From NCBI RefSeq assembly GCF_014646295.1, contig NZ_BMNE01000001.1, positions 1-64,000 on the forward strand: a stretch of 64,000 nucleotides of DNA, written 5' to 3'. Of this stretch, positions 59,767 through 64,000 are shown piece by piece. Within the stretch, counting starts at the first letter, position 1. Each line of letters begins with the position of its first letter. Under the pieces are notes generated by a model. That model was not told where the DNA came from and did not search any database. It saw nothing but the letters and a program-made list of their open reading frames with translations. The translations under genes were made by a program, and so were the position numbers. This DNA comes from Nocardia rhizosphaerihabitans. GTDB lineage: Bacteria > Actinomycetota > Actinomycetes > Mycobacteriales > Mycobacteriaceae.

Positions 59767-60789
59767 TCACCGGCCCCATTCCGCCTCAGGACCGCCGCGC
59801 CACACTTCGATCTCCGTGCCCGGCCCACGCACCGAAGGCTCTTCGCCCCCCTGAGTCAGGCCGGGATCCGGTGTAGCGAGGTCCACGTCGTGGACCCCGG
59901 TCGCCGACACCGCTGCCTCGATCCACTCGCCGGCCTCGACGACTTCGACGTCGATCACCTCGGGAACCGGCTCGTAGTCGCGTTCGAGATCGTCGACACC
60001 GACACCGGATTCGTGGTGCAGGTGCGCGGCGATCGTGAGGTCTTCGGCCAACCCGGCCACGTCCGCGAGGCCCTGAGACCAACCATCGGCTACGTCGGCG
60101 CGGTCACTGTCGGTGAACAGGTCCTCGACATCCAGGCCGGTGTCGTCGATCAGCCGTTCTCGGTACGCCTCGGCGGCGGCCTCGGCCTCCAGTGAGAGGT
60201 CCCGGGTGGCGTCGGCGGCGGCGAACTGGGCGGCCGACGCCTGGCCGCGGCCCGTGCGCTGGTCCGATTGGTGCAGGGTGTCGGTGAATCCGGCGGCGCG
60301 GCGCCGGATGTCGATGAGCAGTTTCTTGTACTCGACGTCGAGGTCGTGCAGCGCGACCTCCCGCTCTTCGCGGTTGGTGTAGCTTGCGATCCGCTTGGTG
60401 TGCACTTCCTTGCTCTGTGTGCGGGCGAGCTCGCCGTCCTGCTCGCGCCGTTCCAGATCCGTGTCAGCGCGGGTGATCAGGCCTTCTTTGTGTCTTACGT
60501 CGACCTCGGCGATCTGGGCGGCGTTGGTAATGCGGGCATGGACCTCGGCGATTCGCGCCCGGATCAGCTCTTGCTCCATGCCCAGATTGCCCAGGCGGCC
60601 CTGATGCTCGATCGCAGACCGAAAGTCTTTCGCGTCGGCCAATCGGACCCGCTGATTGGATTCGGTGTGCGACCGCGAGTCGGCGCCCCAGCTACGAAAC
60701 AGCCCTGCGGTGGTGTGTGCGGTTTGCAAGGCCTGCACGAATCCCTGCCGAACGGCTTGGCCACTCTCCTCGACCGGGTCCCCGCTCAC
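59767..60789 (-). CDS. Coiled-coil protein of the conjugation block
   Basis: 340 aa from GTG 60789, overlapping the lipoprotein stop. The centre (RARIAEVHARITNAAQIAEV through YKKLLIDIRRRAAGF) is long charged helix. The C-terminal region is acidic and carries IEAAVSATGVHDVDLATPD, the same signature as its neighbours although the N-terminus is unrelated. It could be a structural or secreted factor. Confidence 0.65.
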   Translation of the reverse strand: MSGDPVEESGQAVRQGFVQALQTAHTTAGLFRSWGADSRSHTESNQRVRLADAKDFRSAIEHQGRLGNLGMEQELIRARIAEVHARITNAAQIAEVDVRHKEGLITRADTDLERREQDGELARTQSKEVHTKRIASYTNREEREVALHDLDVEYKKLLIDIRRRAAGFTDTLHQSDQRTGRGQASAAQFAAADATRDLSLEAEAAAEAYRERLIDDTGLDVEDLFTDSDRADVADGWSQGLADVAGLAEDLTIAAHLHHESGVGVDDLERDYEPVPEVIDVEVVEAGEWIEAAVSATGVHDVDLATPDPGLTQGGEEPSVRGPGTEIEVWRGGPEAEWGR

Positions 60790-61331
60790 GACATCACCTG
60801 CAATTCAGCAAGGAGCCAGGCACTTTCGGATCCGTGGCGGGTCGCGCGGGCGTAGACGGTGAACGCGATCGGTGCCTGGCCAGTCGGGGTGATGGTGACC
60901 GACAGGACCCGGCTGGTCGAGGTCGCGGTGTCGGGGGGATGGTCATCGGTGTGCACCACCACCTCGGAGCTCACCGCGGTCTTTTCCTCGACCCAGCTCT
61001 GCCACTGCCCGTGTGTGATCGGCGCCCACATCGACACTCCCACCGACGCTTGGGCAGCGAACGCGGTCCGCAGCAGCGGCCCGGCGGCGTCGAGTGTCGC
61101 GCGGGTGTCCCTGCCGAGGATCGGGTCCAGGGCGTAGATCGTGGAGACCGCGGCGTGGAGCACCTCCGGTGCCGAACATGGCCGCACTCCATCCAGCGGT
61201 GGTGGGAAGGCCTCGGCGCGGCAGGCCGGTGCGACGACCGGCCGGGACTGGTGGGTACTGCATCCCACCGCCAGGGCGGCGATCACCGCGGCGGCGAGTA
61301 GCACCCACGGGTTCGTGAGGCCGGGGTTCAT
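60786..61331 (-). CDS. Lipoprotein of the conjugation block (VirB8/NTF2-like candidate)
   Basis: 181 aa. Signal and lipobox: WVLLAAAVIAALAVGC, Cys acylated at about residue 27. The exported part has an alpha-beta pattern (HAAVSTIYALDPILGRDTRA, then SRVLSVTITPTGQAPIAFTV, ending WLLAELQVMS), suggestive of an NTF2-like fold as in VirB8/TcpC. Start overlaps the previous stop. Confidence 0.65.
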   Translation of the reverse strand: MNPGLTNPWVLLAAAVIAALAVGCSTHQSRPVVAPACRAEAFPPPLDGVRPCSAPEVLHAAVSTIYALDPILGRDTRATLDAAGPLLRTAFAAQASVGVSMWAPITHGQWQSWVEEKTAVSSEVVVHTDDHPPDTATSTSRVLSVTITPTGQAPIAFTVYARATRHGSESAWLLAELQVMS

Positions 61332-61990
61332 GAGTCCGTCTCCGGGCGCTGCCATAGCTCGAGCAGGTCCGCGGTGCGCCACATGACCGGGTCGGGGTGC
61401 AGGCAGTTCTCGGCGGCCGGGTTGTGGGTGCCGATGGTCGCGACCTCGAGCACCAACCCGGTGACACTTGCGATCCGGTGCAGCCGTGGCTGGTCCAGGC
61501 CGCGGCTGCGCGCGAGGTTCAAGCGCAAGACTCCGGCTCGGGCGCCCCAGTCGCGCAGGGCGTGCCCGGCGAGCTCGATCGCTTTCTCCGCTGAGGTCGT
61601 GGCCGCGATGACCCCGTCGACGGCGGTGTGTTCGGGGAACGGTTCGTGCCAGACCAGGCGGCCGGTGGCCGCGCAGAGGGTGAACGCCTCCAGCGTCGCG
61701 GCCGACCACACAAGCAGCTTCGGGCCGGTGGCGGCTTGGCGCACGAGAGTGGCGTCGGTGGTGGCGCGGGTGATTTCGGTCTGCCGTAGACCTTCGTAGT
61801 CGATCCCGATGTCGAGCAGCGCGGTGACGAACCGATCAGCCAGGTAGGCGGTGATGAACCCGTATTCGATGGCGAGCCGATCGAATTCCTCGGTGCAGGT
61901 GAAGGTCAACAACTCGGTAGCACGGTCGCCGACCATGTCCTCGGGGGTGATCGGCGCGAACGCACCGAACGGGGAACGCGGTGCCGTCAT
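61328..61990 (-). CDS. Hypothetical protein of the conjugation block
   Basis: 220 aa from ATG 61990 with AAAGGAGG 8 nt upstream. Soluble, mixed alpha-beta: ITPEDMVGDRATELLTFTCT, YLADRFVTALLDIGIDYEGL, GPKLLVWSAATLEAFTLCAA. No family recognised. Its stop overlaps the lipoprotein ATG. Confidence 0.62.
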   Translation of the reverse strand: MTAPRSPFGAFAPITPEDMVGDRATELLTFTCTEEFDRLAIEYGFITAYLADRFVTALLDIGIDYEGLRQTEITRATTDATLVRQAATGPKLLVWSAATLEAFTLCAATGRLVWHEPFPEHTAVDGVIAATTSAEKAIELAGHALRDWGARAGVLRLNLARSRGLDQPRLHRIASVTGLVLEVATIGTHNPAAENCLHPDPVMWRTADLLELWQRPETDS

Positions 61991-62019
61991 GAGACGGGCC
62001 TCCTTTCGGAAAGATGTGG

Positions 62020-62904
62020 TCACAGGTCGAGTTCTGAGACAGGGGTTACCGACGCCGTCGGAGGCGGTAGGTAGTGCGCACCGCCCTCGGCGTGATCGAG
62101 GTAGGCGGCGGTGACGCCCGTGGCCTCGATCGCGGCGCCGATCAGTTCCCCTGCGGGTCGCTCGATCCGGTCGCGGGTTTGCCAGGCGTGTTCAGAGCTG
62201 GCCTCGAGCAGGTGCGGAGCGGGTGGCAGCTGATGGGCTGGACTGTCGGTGAGGGTGATGCCGACCATGCGCATCACCGCGACACGGCATCGCGCTTCGC
62301 GCAGGACCGCCGGTGCCGTCACCGCGCGCCAAGGCCGCCCACCTTCGAGATCGAGCCGGTCGGCAACCGCGGCCAGACGCGGCTGCCACGACTTCGGGTC
62401 GATGCCCCACAACCCACGCGTTTCGGCTTCGGTGGCGTCGATGGCGGTGGCGGTCATCGCCACCCGCAGCCACTGCAACCGCAAATGCTCGCTCAAACGA
62501 TCGGCGCCACGGCGCTCGGCCAGGCCGCGGTCGCGGCGGACGGATGCCAAGGCGGGCAGGGTATGTAGCGACTCGACCTGGTGACGAAGTTGCGCGATCA
62601 GCATCGACCGAGGTACGTCGTGAGCGGTGGGAAGTGTGGATTCACCCGTGGTTCGTTCACTACGGCGTCCCGCGTCGCTGGCGTGGTCAATCCAGTTCGC
62701 TGGCACGCCGATCGCGGCGGCCTGTTCGTGCAATACGCGGTGAGCGATGGACAGATCGCGGACCGTTTTCCGCGCGTGCGGCTCGATGGCCGGTTCACCG
62801 GACAGGATCGTCAAGTCGGCGGTGACGTTCTGAATCGCATAGGCCATGCGTCGATGCACGGCCGAATAGCTTGCTGTACCGAAGGTTTCCGTTGCATCGG
62901 TCAT
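62020..62904 (-). CDS. Conjugation-block paralogue 6
   Basis: 294 aa; ATG 62904 overlaps the stop of the 35-aa ORF. N-terminal RRMAYAIQNVTADLTILSG and AAAIGVPANWIDHASDAGRR follow the family pattern; GELIGAAIEATGVTAAYLDH is the C-terminal signature. Unknown function. Confidence 0.68.
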   Translation of the reverse strand: MTDATETFGTASYSAVHRRMAYAIQNVTADLTILSGEPAIEPHARKTVRDLSIAHRVLHEQAAAIGVPANWIDHASDAGRRSERTTGESTLPTAHDVPRSMLIAQLRHQVESLHTLPALASVRRDRGLAERRGADRLSEHLRLQWLRVAMTATAIDATEAETRGLWGIDPKSWQPRLAAVADRLDLEGGRPWRAVTAPAVLREARCRVAVMRMVGITLTDSPAHQLPPAPHLLEASSEHAWQTRDRIERPAGELIGAAIEATGVTAAYLDHAEGGAHYLPPPTASVTPVSELDL

Positions 62905-63008
62905 GGCGGCGGCCCCGACCGGTCACCGGTGCTGTCGGAACGAGGCCTGCCTATGCGCCCTTTGCCGGGCATCGTCGGCGTTGTGCTCGTGATCGTGGTT
63001 TCGGTCAT
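62901..63008 (-). CDS. 35-aa ORF in a coupled position
   Basis: ATG 63008 lies 1 nt after the lipoprotein stop, and its TGA overlaps the ATG of paralogue 6. The product is Thr/Pro/basic-rich (MTETTITSTTPTMPGKGRIG near the start). It may be a real leader-type peptide that couples translation, or chance. Confidence 0.4.
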   Translation of the reverse strand: MTETTITSTTPTMPGKGRIGRPRSDSTGDRSGPPP

Positions 63009-63009
63009 G

Positions 63010-63561
63010 TCAGGTCCCCGGGTTGACGCGGTAGCTAGCCATCCGCCACCCCGACGCCGTGTTCGCCACGGTGGCGGTGACGTGCAGGCGCTGGTAGCGG
63101 GTCGACGAGCCATCCCGGTGGAGCACCAGTTGGGTCACCACCGCCGCCACCAACGTCTCGGCACCGACCGTCCGCGGTGCTTGCGCCTCGACCAGGGCGG
63201 TGACGATGTCGCCGCTGTCACGCCAGCCCGCCCACTCCGGCAGCGACCGCAGCACGCTCACCACCTCTGTGTTCGCGGCCGTGGTGGCAAGTTCCCCGGT
63301 CAGCCAAGGCCCAGCACGCGACAGAGCCTCCCCGGGACTGGCGTCGGTGCTCGGCTGCCAGGAGAACATCGCAGCCAAGCCCATCTGGGCCGTGGTCGCG
63401 GCATCGGCGGTACCGGGTGCCGGACCCTCACTGTGCGATTCGGTCGGTGCCGGTGGAATAACGGCCGCGGGCGAGTCGGTGGTGCAACCGGCGGCTGGTA
63501 GCCCGAGGAGCACGACCACTACCGCGGTAGCGGCTGAGCGAAGGTGGAGTCGATTTGTCAT
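63010..63561 (-). CDS. Lipoprotein of the conjugation block
   Basis: 183 aa. Signal with lipobox VVVVLLGLPAAGC. The exported part ends TRYQRLHVTATVANTASGWR with a final strand MASYRVNPG, a pattern like the other lipoprotein (60786-61331), suggesting two related NTF2-like exported subunits. ATG 63561 is used because upstream frame is Arg-rich. Confidence 0.68.
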   Translation of the reverse strand: MTNRLHLRSAATAVVVVLLGLPAAGCTTDSPAAVIPPAPTESHSEGPAPGTADAATTAQMGLAAMFSWQPSTDASPGEALSRAGPWLTGELATTAANTEVVSVLRSLPEWAGWRDSGDIVTALVEAQAPRTVGAETLVAAVVTQLVLHRDGSSTRYQRLHVTATVANTASGWRMASYRVNPGT

Positions 63562-63569
63562 GGGTGTCC

Positions 63570-64000
63570 TCAGCTCATCGAGGTCGACATCGGGGCGGCC
63601 ATCGCGAGGATGTTGGCGACGTAGGGCCTGGTTTGGATTTCGTAATCGGGTGAGCCGGTGGGGAATCCGCCTGATCGCAGGACCGCGCCCTCTCCGGCGT
63701 TGTATCCGGCCAAAGTGAGGGTGGTCAGGTCGCCGGAGACTTTGCCCTCGGCGATCCAGCCCTCGATCTTGGCGGCGATGTCGCACATGTAGCGGGCTTG
63801 GCCGATGATCGCGTCCCCGTCATCCCACACACTCGCGTTGCCGTTGCCGTCGGCGTCGATCACATACGGGCGGCCATCAGAGGCCAACGCGGCAGCGATC
63901 CCGGGCAGGAACTGCGCCAACCCCTGCGCTCCGCTCGAAGAAGTCAGGCCGCGGCGAAACCCGCTCTCCTGCTTGCCCTGAGCCGCCAGCAACGACGCGC
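63570..64000 (-). CDS. Lytic transglycosylase-like protein (partial, runs off window)
   Basis: At least 143 residues of the C-terminal part. QGKQESGFRRGLTSSSGAQG contains the catalytic Glu (QES) and the SSSGAQGLAQFLP motif of SLT-type transglycosylases; GYNAGEGAVLRSGGFP is the later motif. In conjugation systems this enzyme opens the cell wall for the transfer channel. The start lies beyond the window. Confidence 0.85.
   Translation of the reverse strand, partial: ASLLAAQGKQESGFRRGLTSSSGAQGLAQFLPGIAAALASDGRPYVIDADGNGNASVWDDGDAIIGQARYMCDIAAKIEGWIAEGKVSGDLTTLTLAGYNAGEGAVLRSGGFPTGSPDYEIQTRPYVANILAMAAPMSTSMS

Noticed and set aside
1..64000. tRNA or rRNA genes
   Set aside because: No cloverleaf with a GTTCNANNC-type T-loop and no ribosomal RNA sequence was recognised by eye; a covariance search would be needed to exclude tRNAs at element borders.

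Overview
The window is high-GC DNA with GTG/TTG starts, ATGA/GTGA stop-start overlaps and families typical of mycolic-acid actinomycetes (DUF5753, DUF574 methyltransferases, a CtpG/CmtR metal pair, Tn554-like recombinases, an actinobacterial coupling protein with DUF4913 partners). A Nocardia-like or Rhodococcus-like host is the best inference. Assignments come from motifs and remembered families; no search was run.

Layout. (1) 1-7.8 kb: two paralogous HTH/TPR-like regulators around a flavoprotein-HAD pair, a cassette of overlapping small genes, a secreted protein, an orphan DUF5753 protein and a DUF574 methyltransferase. (2) 8.0-15.5 kb: a compact same-strand pathway of sugar epimerase, thymidylate-synthase-fold enzyme with an Asp at the base-recognition position (predicting a cytosine nucleotide 5-hydroxymethylase), NodU/TobZ carbamoyltransferase, glycosyltransferase-like protein, FlaR-like P-loop kinase, class I methyltransferase, APH-like kinase and Nudix hydrolase. 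Most of the genes overlap by 4 nt. This is the best candidate for an undescribed system: a nucleoside metabolite or nucleotide/DNA hypermodification. (3) 15.9-25.1 kb: CtpG/CmtR metal efflux, a membrane protein with an HTH domain, frameshifted universal stress and DUF1508 genes, a CrcB fluoride channel with a damaged front, a HIT protein and a secreted esterase.

(4) 25.3-29.5 kb: a Tn554-like element with two tyrosine recombinases and a DUF6262 coiled-coil protein. (5) 29.7-35.8 kb: ATP-dependent DNA ligase, DUF1508 protein, a sigma-factor-like gene coupled to an unknown partner, small proteins and a large protein with an RX4H motif. (6) 36.0-43.7 kb: a Tn402/Tn5053-like transposon core (tniA, tniB, tniQ, res, tniR), with a terminus starting TGTCA beside tniA; a zinc-repeat protein sits inside and an M35 protease abuts tniR. 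(7) 43.7-50.7 kb: a scrap zone with a second transposon end, truncated tniA, a cytosine methyltransferase fragment, unexplained palindromes and repeats, a MauE/cysteine-rich protein pair, an esterase fragment and an orphan tail-tube-like domain.

(8) 50.7-64.0 kb: a minus-strand conjugation operon running off the window, with a lytic transglycosylase, two lipoproteins, a VirD4/TraG-type coupling protein, a tandem DUF4913 protein and a family of about seven divergent paralogues with a common N-terminal motif and, in several, a C-terminal signature. Regions 4-8 read as layered mobile DNA.
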